Positions 1-6,686 of a DNA stretch of 31,926 nt are shown here, piece after piece. This DNA is from DATJXG01 sp035500455 (GTDB taxonomy: Bacteria > Acidobacteriota > Terriglobia > Terriglobales > Acidobacteriaceae): assembly GCA_035500455.1 (NCBI GenBank), contig DATJXG010000081.1:1-31926 (forward strand), written 5' to 3'. The notes under the pieces are model-generated. The model worked only from the letters and a program-made list of their open reading frames with translations, searched no databases and was not told the origin of the DNA. The position numbers and the translations under genes were made by a program. Position 1 is the stretch's first letter. Each line of letters begins with the position of its first letter.

Positions 1-62
1 TGATTTTGGGATCGTTTTGATTTGGGATGGTGATTCCACGAGTCGTGATCTAAGGAGAAAGC

Positions 63-965
63 ATGAAGCGAGCAACGGTAGCAGTCGCAGTGATCGCGCT
101 GGCGGCTGGAGGCTGGGCGCAGCAACAGGGCTCCACGGCGCCGGCGGCGCAGACGCCGCCGGCAGCAGCCGGCCAGGCGACGACCCCGCCCGCGGGCAAG
201 CGCCCGCCACAGGCCAAGACGCAGCCGGAATTCGATGCCTACAATGCCGCCAAGGCCCAGGTGAACAATCCCACCGAGATGGAAAAATCGGTGGACGATT
301 TCGCCACCAAGTTTCCCAACAGCGAATTGACCATCCTGCTTTACCGCGACCTGATGCACGGTTACCAGTCCGCCAACAATGCCGACAAAATGCTGGATAC
401 CGGCCGCAAGGTGCTGAAGCTCGACCCCGACGATCCCGAGGCCCTGATCGGGGTGGCCGAAGTGCTTTCCGAACGCACCAAAGACACCGATCTGGATAAA
501 GATCAGCGCGTGGCGGAGGCCACCAAACTTGCCGCGCATGCCCTGGAAACCATCGACACCGACGTGGTAATTCCGGCGGGTACCCCGCAGGAGCGGGTGG
601 ACGCATACAAAGGATTTCTGCGCTCCAGCGCCGAGGCCATTCTGGGCACGCTGGCGTTCAACGCTTCCAAGTACACCGAGGCGGAAAGCCACTTCCGCAA
701 GTCGATCGACGATTTCCCAGCGCAACCGGATCCGATCGTGGTATTGCGGCTGGCGGTTTCACTCGACCAGCAAGGGAAGTACGCGGAGGCGCTGAAAGAG
801 GCCAATCACGCCGTGGACCTGACGCAGGACAATACCCCCGCGGGAACCGCGGCGCGGCACGAGCGCGATCGCCTGGTGCAACTGACGGGTGGAATTCCGA
901 CGTCGTCTTCGACGCCATCAGCGCCCTCGACTCCGCCGCCTTCGAACCCGCCGCCCAAGAACTAG
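63..965 (+). CDS. Exported TPR-repeat protein
   Basis: A 300-aa protein starting at an ATG preceded by a good ribosome binding site (AAGGAGA). Residues 1-20 form a signal peptide (KR, a hydrophobic stretch, then AGGWAQ), followed by a Pro/Ala/Gln-rich linker to about residue 50. The body (about 55-275) is helical with TPR-like spacing, for example FNASKYTEAESHFRKSI and LDQQGKYAEALKEANHAVDL. The tail is low-complexity Ser/Pro/Thr ending PPPKN. TPR proteins act as scaffolds; nothing in the sequence identifies a partner or an enzyme activity. The protein is probably periplasmic, because the signal peptide has no clear lipobox. It precedes rnc in the same direction, with 52 bp containing a small hairpin between them, so co-transcription is uncertain. 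Gene reality is well supported; the specific role is unknown. Confidence 0.85.
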   Translation: MKRATVAVAVIALAAGGWAQQQGSTAPAAQTPPAAAGQATTPPAGKRPPQAKTQPEFDAYNAAKAQVNNPTEMEKSVDDFATKFPNSELTILLYRDLMHGYQSANNADKMLDTGRKVLKLDPDDPEALIGVAEVLSERTKDTDLDKDQRVAEATKLAAHALETIDTDVVIPAGTPQERVDAYKGFLRSSAEAILGTLAFNASKYTEAESHFRKSIDDFPAQPDPIVVLRLAVSLDQQGKYAEALKEANHAVDLTQDNTPAGTAARHERDRLVQLTGGIPTSSSTPSAPSTPPPSNPPPKN

Positions 966-986
966 ATGGTTCGCCGGGGTGGGCTG

Positions 987-1001
987 CCGGCGTGACGCCG
1001 G
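987..1001. repeat. Small GC-rich hairpin between the TPR gene and rnc
   Basis: CCGGCG-TGA-CGCCGG forms a perfect 6-bp stem with a 3-nt loop, extendable by a G:T and a T:A pair. There is no T-tract, so it is not a canonical intrinsic terminator. It looks like a short REP-type palindrome filling most of the 52-bp spacer. Confidence 0.55.
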
Positions 1002-1017
1002 TATGACGGATTGATTC

Positions 1018-1800
1018 ATGAGTTTCAGAGACACTACGGCACTACAGATAGCGCTGGGGCACCAGTTCGCCCGCCCCCAGTTGCTGGAGCAGGCTTTGAC
1101 CCACTCCTCCCTCGCGCGGGAACAAGAGGCGGCGAACCCTTCGGCGGCGCCCGCCGGCGACAACGAGCAATTCGAGTTCCTGGGGGACGCGGTGCTGGGC
1201 TTTATTAGCGGAGAGGAGCTGTTTCATCGCTTTCCGCAGTTCCATGAAGGGCAGCTTTCCAAGTTGCGGGCTCACCTGGTGAGCGAAAAACACCTGGTCA
1301 GGGTGGCCCAGCAACTGGAACTGGGCGAATACCTGCGCCTGGGCCGAGGGGAAGAAAAAAGCGGCGGGCGAGGCAAGGCGGCGCTGCTCTCGGATGCCCT
1401 GGAGGCGGTTTTGGCGGCACTATATCTTGACGGCGGCCTGGATCCGGCACGGCACGTGGTGCTGAACCTGATTCTGCTCCCCGAACTGGAAAGCCTGGCG
1501 CGCAACGGGCACAGCCTTCCGGTCACGGACTACAAATCGGCCCTGCAGGAGAAGCTTCAAGCCATCGGGCTGGCTCAGCCGTCTTACATTCTGGTAAAGC
1601 AGCAGGGCCCGGAGCATAAAAAGACCTTCACCGTGGAAGTGCGGGTGCCGGCCGGGGCGGCGGAGAATGCGGAATTCATCGGCCGGGCCGAAGGCTCAAC
1701 CAAGAAGAATGCGGAGCAAGATGCCGCCCGCCAGGTGCTGGAGTATCTCGCGGTCGCGGGCCCCGAGGGCGTGGTGGGCGTAAGCAAAGGACGTGCCTGA
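1018..1800 (+). CDS. rnc: Ribonuclease III
   Basis: A 260-aa endonuclease that cuts double-stranded RNA in rRNA and mRNA processing. The RNase III signature is present as NEQFEFLGDAVLG (residues 49-61). The metal-binding acidic residues E53 and D57, and D126 and E129 in the SDALEAVLAALYLDGG segment, are conserved. A C-terminal dsRNA-binding domain follows (about 171-245, DYKSALQEKLQ through STKKNAEQDAARQVL). Length is slightly above the usual 220-240 aa because of an Ala/Pro-rich insertion before the signature and a short C-terminal tail. The ATG start has only a weak Shine-Dalgarno. The stop is followed one base later by the ATG of a signal peptidase gene, so the two are almost certainly co-transcribed and coupled. 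An rnc-lepB neighbourhood is common in bacteria. Confidence 0.96.
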   Translation: MSFRDTTALQIALGHQFARPQLLEQALTHSSLAREQEAANPSAAPAGDNEQFEFLGDAVLGFISGEELFHRFPQFHEGQLSKLRAHLVSEKHLVRVAQQLELGEYLRLGRGEEKSGGRGKAALLSDALEAVLAALYLDGGLDPARHVVLNLILLPELESLARNGHSLPVTDYKSALQEKLQAIGLAQPSYILVKQQGPEHKKTFTVEVRVPAGAAENAEFIGRAEGSTKKNAEQDAARQVLEYLAVAGPEGVVGVSKGRA

Positions 1801-1801
1801 C

Positions 1802-2554
1802 ATGGCGGGCGAAGTCAGGCCGCAGCTGGTGTGGGTCGGTTCGCTGCAGTCCCTGCTGACCACGGTGGTGATCGCCATTTTCATCACCACGTTTGCCGTC
1901 CAGGCATTTCAGATTCCCTCCGAATCGATGGAAAATACTCTGCTGGTCGGTGACTACCTGCTGGTGGATAAATTCCGCTACGGAGGTTCGGCGGACGATC
2001 TGCTCCTCCCTTATCGAAACGTCCGGCGCGGTGACATCATCGTCTTCAAGTATCCTGTGGATCCCACCCAGCACTTCGTGAAGCGTGTTGTAGCCGTGCC
2101 CGGCGACCATGTCCGCCTGGTGAATCGCCAGGTTTACATAAATGGAACGCCGCTGCGCGAGCCCTACGTCCATTACAGCCGCATGGACTACAGAGTTTTT
2201 CGCGACGATTTCCCCCGTCTGAACGTCCCCGAACCGGGAATGGAGGGGCGCTGGTGGGAGCAGATGCAGAAGCTGGTGGAGGACGGGCAACTTATTGTCC
2301 CGGAAGGCGATTACTTCGTTCTGGGGGACAACCGCGACGACAGCCAGGACAGCCGGTATTGGGGATTTGTGCCGCGCGAGAACATCGTGGGAAGGCCATT
2401 GCTCATCTACTGGTCAGTGCGCAGCGACGGACGGGAGCCCGGCATTTCCCGAGCGGACGAGTCGCCGGGTGATAAACTTTTCCACTTCGCCTACACGGCG
2501 ACCCATTTAATTCAGATTACCCGCTGGGACCGCACCTTTCGCATCGTGAACTAG
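1802..2554 (+). CDS. lepB: Signal peptidase I (first copy)
   Basis: A 250-aa membrane serine protease (family S26) that removes signal peptides from exported proteins on the outer face of the inner membrane. One N-terminal membrane helix (about 18-36) precedes box B, IPSESMENTLLVGD, with the nucleophile S42. Box D, HFVKRVVAVPGD, carries the general base K94. Box E is GDNRDDSQDSRYWGFV (175-190). The ATG at 1802 was chosen over an in-frame GTG at 1793 because AAAGGA lies 10 bases before the ATG but only one base before the GTG. It sits one base after the rnc stop, and a second lepB paralogue follows after 27 bp. Confidence 0.95.
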   Translation: MAGEVRPQLVWVGSLQSLLTTVVIAIFITTFAVQAFQIPSESMENTLLVGDYLLVDKFRYGGSADDLLLPYRNVRRGDIIVFKYPVDPTQHFVKRVVAVPGDHVRLVNRQVYINGTPLREPYVHYSRMDYRVFRDDFPRLNVPEPGMEGRWWEQMQKLVEDGQLIVPEGDYFVLGDNRDDSQDSRYWGFVPRENIVGRPLLIYWSVRSDGREPGISRADESPGDKLFHFAYTATHLIQITRWDRTFRIVN

Positions 2555-2581
2555 GCGGCGGGAACAGCACAAGGGCAAATC

Positions 2582-3373
2582 GTGGCCAAGAAAGACAAAA
2601 AGAAGCCGGAAAAACCTGAAAAGCCGCCGGAAACTACGGTGGAGTTCCTCGCCTCGCTGGCGGCCGTGCTGGTGACGGGACTGTTCATCATCACCTTCAT
2701 CGTGCAGGCGTTCGAAATTCCCTCCAGTTCCATGGAGAACACGCTGCTGATCGGCGACCACGTGTTCGTCAACCGGGTGCAGTTCTCGCCGCGCACCACC
2801 TGGGTCGGGCCTTTATTGCCCTATCGCAACATCCACCGGGAAGATGTTGTCGTCTTTCTTTCGCCCTCGGTGCCGGGGCTGTACGTGGTGAAACGGGTGA
2901 TCGGCATTCCCGGTGACCGCATTCACCTGCGCGACGGCGTGGTGTATCGCAACGGCGAAAAACTGGATGAGCCCTATCTTTATCCGCCGTCGCCGGATGA
3001 AATGGCGGATCCGGTGCGTGATAACTACCGCGACAACTTTCCGGCCGCTCCGCCACCGGAGAACGGAAACGTCACCCCCGCGTGGCGCCTGCTGCTGCCG
3101 CAATACATCCACGGCGACGATCTGGTGGTGCCCCCCGACAGCTATTTCGGCATGGGAGATCACCGCGACGTGAGCCTCGATAGCCGCTACTGGGGCTTCA
3201 TTCCCAAGGCCAACGTCATTGGCCGCCCGATGTTCATCTATTGGTCGTTCGAAACTCCGGCCGACCAGTATGAGCAAACCGAGTTGAGCCAGCGTCTGGG
3301 GTTTCTGGCGCACGTGGTGTTCCACTTCTTCGATGAGACCCGCTGGAAGCGTACACTTAAGCTTGTGCAATGA
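2582..3373 (+). CDS. lepB: Signal peptidase I (second, divergent copy)
   Basis: A 263-aa paralogue of the upstream gene, starting at GTG behind AAGGG. The N-terminus is a Lys/Pro-rich cytosolic tail (residues 1-17), then one membrane helix (about 22-42). Catalytic S50 lies in IPSSSMENTLLIGD and K104 in YVVKRVIGIPGD, so the Ser-Lys dyad is intact. Box E reads GDHRDVSLDSRYWGF: the usual Asn after GD is His and the second Asn is Val, while the D-S-R-Y-W-G half is normal. An insertion between boxes D and E is longer than in the first copy. It overlaps the following asmA-like gene by ATGA, so it is part of the same transcription unit. It is likely an active enzyme, possibly with altered preference. 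Confidence 0.93.
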   Translation: MAKKDKKKPEKPEKPPETTVEFLASLAAVLVTGLFIITFIVQAFEIPSSSMENTLLIGDHVFVNRVQFSPRTTWVGPLLPYRNIHREDVVVFLSPSVPGLYVVKRVIGIPGDRIHLRDGVVYRNGEKLDEPYLYPPSPDEMADPVRDNYRDNFPAAPPPENGNVTPAWRLLLPQYIHGDDLVVPPDSYFGMGDHRDVSLDSRYWGFIPKANVIGRPMFIYWSFETPADQYEQTELSQRLGFLAHVVFHFFDETRWKRTLKLVQ

Positions 3374-5856
3374 GATTCTTGCGGTCCAAACGCGGGGCAG
3401 TTGCCGCCGGCGTAGTGTTGTTGCTGGCGATGTTCCTGGTGCGTCCGGGGGCCAACCGCCTGCGTGCGCGGATCGTCTCGTCGATCAGCCTTGCCCTGGG
3501 ACGTCCGGTAGAAGTCTCTTCCGTCAGCCTGCGGCTTCTGCCGCAACCCGGCTTTGAGCTGGAAAATTTCGTAGTTCATGACGATCCCGGCTTCAGCCTG
3601 GAACCGGTGGTCCGGGCGTCGGAGGTCACCGCCGTCCTGCGGGTCAGCTCGCTGCTGCGCGGAAAGCTGGAGATTGCCAGCCTCAGCCTCAGCGAGCCCA
3701 GCTTAAATCTGGTGCGCGACAGCAGGGGCCAGTGGAACATCCAGACGCTGGTGGAGCGCGCGGCGCAGATTCCTGTGGCCCCCACGGCGAAGGCCCGGGG
3801 CGAGGTGCGGCCGGGATTTCCCTACATCGAGGCGGACGGAGGGCGGATCAACTTCAAGTTTGGCCAGGAGAAGAAGCCCTACGCTCTCACCGACGCCGAC
3901 TTCGCGGTGTGGCAGGACTCCGACAACACCTGGGGCATGAGGCTGAAAGCCCAGCCCATGCGCACGGATTTCAACCTCAGCGATACCGGCGAGCTGCGGG
4001 TGAACGGCACCTGGCAGCGCGCGTCCAGCCTGCGCGATACCCCCTTGCAGTTCAACCTGCTGTGGGAACGCGGGCAACTCGGGCAGGTGAGCAAGCTGGC
4101 TTACGGCAACGATCAGGGATGGCGCGGCGCGGTCCAGGTTTCCTCGCTGCTCACGGGGACCCCGGCGAATCTCAAGATCACAGGGGCTGCATCGGTAGAA
4201 GATTTTCGCCGCTACGACGTTATGGGCGGCCCGTTCATGCGCCTGCGAGCGCAGTGCAGCGGGCGCTACAGTTCGGTGGACCATCGGCTTTTTGATCTGG
4301 CCTGCAATGCGCCGGTTGGAAATGGAAAGCTGGCCCTCGAAGGCAGCCTCACCGGACTGTTGGAGCCCCACGCTTATAGCCTGATGATGACGGCCCGTGA
4401 TGTGCCGGTGCAGTCGCTGGTCTCGCTGGCGCGCCGCACCGGCAAGAACATTCCGGCGGAGGTGATTGCGGCAGGCAAAGTGGAGGCGCGCCTCAAACTC
4501 TTCCGCGCTGGTGATTCCAGCCAGGGGGCCAGCCTGGAAGGCGGCGGAGAGGCCACCGGGGTTCGACTAGGCTCCGGGCAAATCCGGCCGGAGATGGCGC
4601 TGGCGGCAGTCCATTTCGCGGTGGCAAGAGACGCCGCGAGTGGCCAGCCACTCATTGAACTGACTCCATTCAATCTGAACCTCGGGCGGCCCGTGCCGGT
4701 GGTGGTTCGTGGCCGGCTGGAGCGCAGCGGTTATACGCTGCAGCTGCGAGGCGAGGCACAGTTGCACCGCCTCCTGCAGGCGGCGCGAACCGTAGGACTG
4801 CCGGCCCCGGCGGTGACCGCCGACGGCGTCGCCAGGGTGGATCTGCAGATCAGCGGGGGTTGGAACGGCGCTGCGGTGCCGCAGTCCACCGGGAAGGCTC
4901 AAATTCGCGCGGTGCGCGCCGATATTGTGGGGTTGAATACGCCGCTGGAAATTGCCTCGGCAGATCTCAGCTTGCTGGGCGATGAGGTGAAGGCCACCGA
5001 TGTTTCCGCGTCGCTGGGAGACAGCTCCTGGCACGGCTCGCTTGTGGTGCCGCGGCATTGCGCCCGGGAAGACCAATGCCCCGTCCGCTTCAGCTTCGCC
5101 GCCGCGGCCCTCGATACTGGTTCGCTGGCGCGGCTGGTAACGCCCGATCCCAAGCAGCCCTGGTACCGCTTTCTTTCGGGCTCGGCAAAACCGCGCGTGC
5201 TTTTTCTGGCGGGATTGCGGGCCGGAGGGCGGCTGAGCATCGGTCATTTGACCATTCATGGTTTTTCCGCAAACCGTGTCTCGGCCGACATCGAACTCGC
5301 CTCGGCCAAACTGCGCCTCTCCAATGTGCGGGCCGATGTACTGGGCGGAACCCATCACGGGGAGTGGACCGCCGACTTCGCTGCGCAGCCTCCGGCGTAT
5401 AGTGGCAGCGGAGATTTCGAGCACGTTGCTCTGGGGAAACTCAGCGAGGCCATGCACGACCCCTGGGCCAGCGGAACCGCCTCGGCGACATTTGAGGTGA
5501 AAGCAATGGGTTCCACCTTTCCCCAAGTGCTTTCTTCGGCCAACGGCAACTTCCAGGTGGAAGCCCACGACGCCGCTTTGCCGCACGTGATCCTCGCCGG
5601 TTTGGGAAGCCACCTCCGGTTCGATGCGTTCGCCGCCAGCCTGGATTTGCACGACGGCAGCGTGGAAGTCCGCGAGGGGAAACTGGAAACCCCGCAGGGC
5701 ATTTATCTGGTAACTGGCACGGCGACGCTGGCCCGAACCTGGAACCTGCAACTGATGCGCGATGGCACCCACGGCTTCAGCATCACCGGCAGCCTGGCCA
5801 CGCCGCACGTCGAGCAGGTCGCTCCGCCCGTCACCCGGGCTTCCCTCAAGCCATGA
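3370..5856 (+). CDS. AsmA-like envelope protein
   Basis: An 828-aa protein with one N-terminal membrane anchor (about residues 9-26, basic RFLRSKRG before it). This is followed by the AsmA N-terminal signature of short beta strands: RPVEVSSVSLRLLPQPGFEL, FVVHDDPGFSLEPVVRA, and LSLSEPSLNLVRDSRGQWNI. The remainder is a long, beta-rich periplasmic region with repeated ISG/LEGSL-type strands. The C-terminal part (LHDGSVEVREGKLETPQGIYLVTGTATL) resembles the AsmA C-terminal domain. AsmA/TamB/YhdP relatives bridge the envelope and are implicated in phospholipid transport to the outer membrane. The exact substrate here is not shown. The start overlaps the lepB stop (ATGA). The 3' end carries a 14-bp tandem duplication described separately. 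Confidence 0.85.
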   Translation: MRFLRSKRGAVAAGVVLLLAMFLVRPGANRLRARIVSSISLALGRPVEVSSVSLRLLPQPGFELENFVVHDDPGFSLEPVVRASEVTAVLRVSSLLRGKLEIASLSLSEPSLNLVRDSRGQWNIQTLVERAAQIPVAPTAKARGEVRPGFPYIEADGGRINFKFGQEKKPYALTDADFAVWQDSDNTWGMRLKAQPMRTDFNLSDTGELRVNGTWQRASSLRDTPLQFNLLWERGQLGQVSKLAYGNDQGWRGAVQVSSLLTGTPANLKITGAASVEDFRRYDVMGGPFMRLRAQCSGRYSSVDHRLFDLACNAPVGNGKLALEGSLTGLLEPHAYSLMMTARDVPVQSLVSLARRTGKNIPAEVIAAGKVEARLKLFRAGDSSQGASLEGGGEATGVRLGSGQIRPEMALAAVHFAVARDAASGQPLIELTPFNLNLGRPVPVVVRGRLERSGYTLQLRGEAQLHRLLQAARTVGLPAPAVTADGVARVDLQISGGWNGAAVPQSTGKAQIRAVRADIVGLNTPLEIASADLSLLGDEVKATDVSASLGDSSWHGSLVVPRHCAREDQCPVRFSFAAAALDTGSLARLVTPDPKQPWYRFLSGSAKPRVLFLAGLRAGGRLSIGHLTIHGFSANRVSADIELASAKLRLSNVRADVLGGTHHGEWTADFAAQPPAYSGSGDFEHVALGKLSEAMHDPWASGTASATFEVKAMGSTFPQVLSSANGNFQVEAHDAALPHVILAGLGSHLRFDAFAASLDLHDGSVEVREGKLETPQGIYLVTGTATLARTWNLQLMRDGTHGFSITGSLATPHVEQVAPPVTRASLKP

Positions 5857-5872
5857 AGCTCAAGCCATGAAG
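5845..5872. repeat. 14-bp perfect tandem duplication at a gene junction
   Basis: CTCAAGCCATGAAG occurs twice without a gap (5845-5858 and 5859-5872). Each copy contains an ATGA. The TGA in the first copy stops the asmA-like gene; the ATG in the second starts the next gene. Removing one copy would recreate a classic ATGA overlap, so the duplication appears to have uncoupled two genes by 14 bp. Confidence 0.9.
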
Positions 5873-6451
5873 GCAGGGCGCGTTTGTTTCTCTGGCATGC
5901 TGCTGATCGTTCTCCTGGCGGCGGCGATCGCGGCCTCTTCTTCCAACGATGCCACGGTGGCCGGCATGGAGCGCAAGCTGCAGCACGTGGAAAAGAACGG
6001 CGCAGCCGCCAAGCCTGACGCTACGCCCACCGAATTCAGCGAGCAGGAGATCAACGCCTACTTCGCCGCAGGCAAGGTGGATTTGCCGGAGGGAGTGAAA
6101 TCGGTCAGCTTTCAACTGCAACCCGGCCTGGTCACGGCCACTACTCATGTGGACTTCGATCAGTTGAAGCAGGGACGTTCTTCTGCGAATCCGATGCTGG
6201 GCGTTTTCAGCGGCGTGCATGACGTCGCGGTGTCCGCCCATGCCTATGGCGCGAGCGGGGTAGGCGTGGTGCACGTGGAATCAGTTGTGCTCGACGGCGT
6301 GGAAATTCCGCGCTTCGTGCTGGAGTTGTTCGTGGAGAACTTCATTCAACCGAAATATCCGCAAGCCGGCCTGGATTCGCACTTTGCCTTGCCGGACAAA
6401 ATCAATTCAGCAACCATAGGTTCGCACAAGGTTACGGTGATCCAGAGATAG
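5867..6451 (+). CDS. Small exported protein of unknown function
   Basis: A 194-aa protein. Upstream in-frame codons exist, but this ATG is preferred because it is followed directly by a signal peptide (KAGRVCFSGMLLIVLLAAAIAAS) and lies 10 bp after the asmA-like stop. The mature part reads as a small alpha/beta domain: an early segment EFSEQEINAYFAAGKVDLPEG, a hydrophobic-alternating strand region (VKSVSFQLQPGLVTATTHVDFDQL), and a C-terminal FVLELFVENFIQPKYPQ segment. This layout resembles DUF2993/LmeA-like lipid-binding periplasmic proteins, which would fit the AsmA-like neighbour, but the similarity is by impression only. It ends the rnc-to-asmA gene run. Confidence 0.75.
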   Translation: MKAGRVCFSGMLLIVLLAAAIAASSSNDATVAGMERKLQHVEKNGAAAKPDATPTEFSEQEINAYFAAGKVDLPEGVKSVSFQLQPGLVTATTHVDFDQLKQGRSSANPMLGVFSGVHDVAVSAHAYGASGVGVVHVESVVLDGVEIPRFVLELFVENFIQPKYPQAGLDSHFALPDKINSATIGSHKVTVIQR

Positions 6452-6482
6452 TTACAGAATCGTAACGGTTTGGAGACTCGCC

Positions 6483-6498
6483 TGTCCGCTTCCGGACA
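6483..6498. promoter_or_regulatory. Palindrome upstream of the ADOP sigma-54 promoter
   Basis: TGTCCG-CTTC-CGGACA is a perfect inverted repeat centred about 104 bp upstream of the -24 GG of the adjacent sigma-54 promoter, a typical position for an enhancer bound by an NtrC-family activator. A related GGACAGTCC lies shortly downstream, in the spacer before 6530. A second small inverted repeat, GTTAC-N6-GTAAC, lies at 6451-6466. The activator is unknown. The motif differs from the TCTCA-N3-TGAGA motif found elsewhere in this window. Confidence 0.45.
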
Positions 6499-6591
6499 TC
6501 GAAGGCTGTTGTTGGACAGTCCTGAACACGGCCGGTTCGACGGCAACGATCTCTTGTCCTTTCCCAGCAATGGATTGCGCTTTGGACCGGA

Positions 6592-6608
6592 TTGGCAAAG
6601 GTCTTGCC
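6592..6608 (+). promoter_or_regulatory. Sigma-54 (-24/-12) promoter of the ADOP permease
   Basis: TTGGCAAAGGTCTTGCC has the -24 TGGCA and -12 TTGC elements with GG and GC exactly 10 bases apart, as in the sigma-54 consensus TGGCAC-N5-TTGCW. It lies 79 bases before the ATG of the permease and is the only recognisable promoter in the 235-bp spacer. Predicted transcription start is near 6619. Confidence 0.65.
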
Positions 6609-6646
6609 GCTGGGAACTGACGTGATCGTTGTTCCGCGTTAGCCAA

Positions 6647-6664
6647 CACAGCAACCTTGCTGTG
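6647..6664 (+). promoter_or_regulatory. Leader stem-loop just before the ADOP ribosome binding site
   Basis: CACAGCAA-CC-TTGCTGTG is a perfect 8-bp inverted repeat (in practice 7 bp plus a 4-nt loop). It ends six bases before the GGAGGA Shine-Dalgarno at 6671. It could insulate or modulate translation initiation. It also covers the alternative TTG start at 6657, which argues against that start. Confidence 0.5.
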
Positions 6665-6686
6665 CGAGCAGGAGGACAAACCCGAA

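Noticed and set aside
987..1001. Intrinsic terminator after the TPR gene
   Set aside because: A good hairpin but no T-run; called a REP-like palindrome instead.
4567..5808. A 413-codon minus-strand frame inside the AsmA-like gene
   Set aside because: Antisense to a well-supported gene, with shadow-type composition and no domains.
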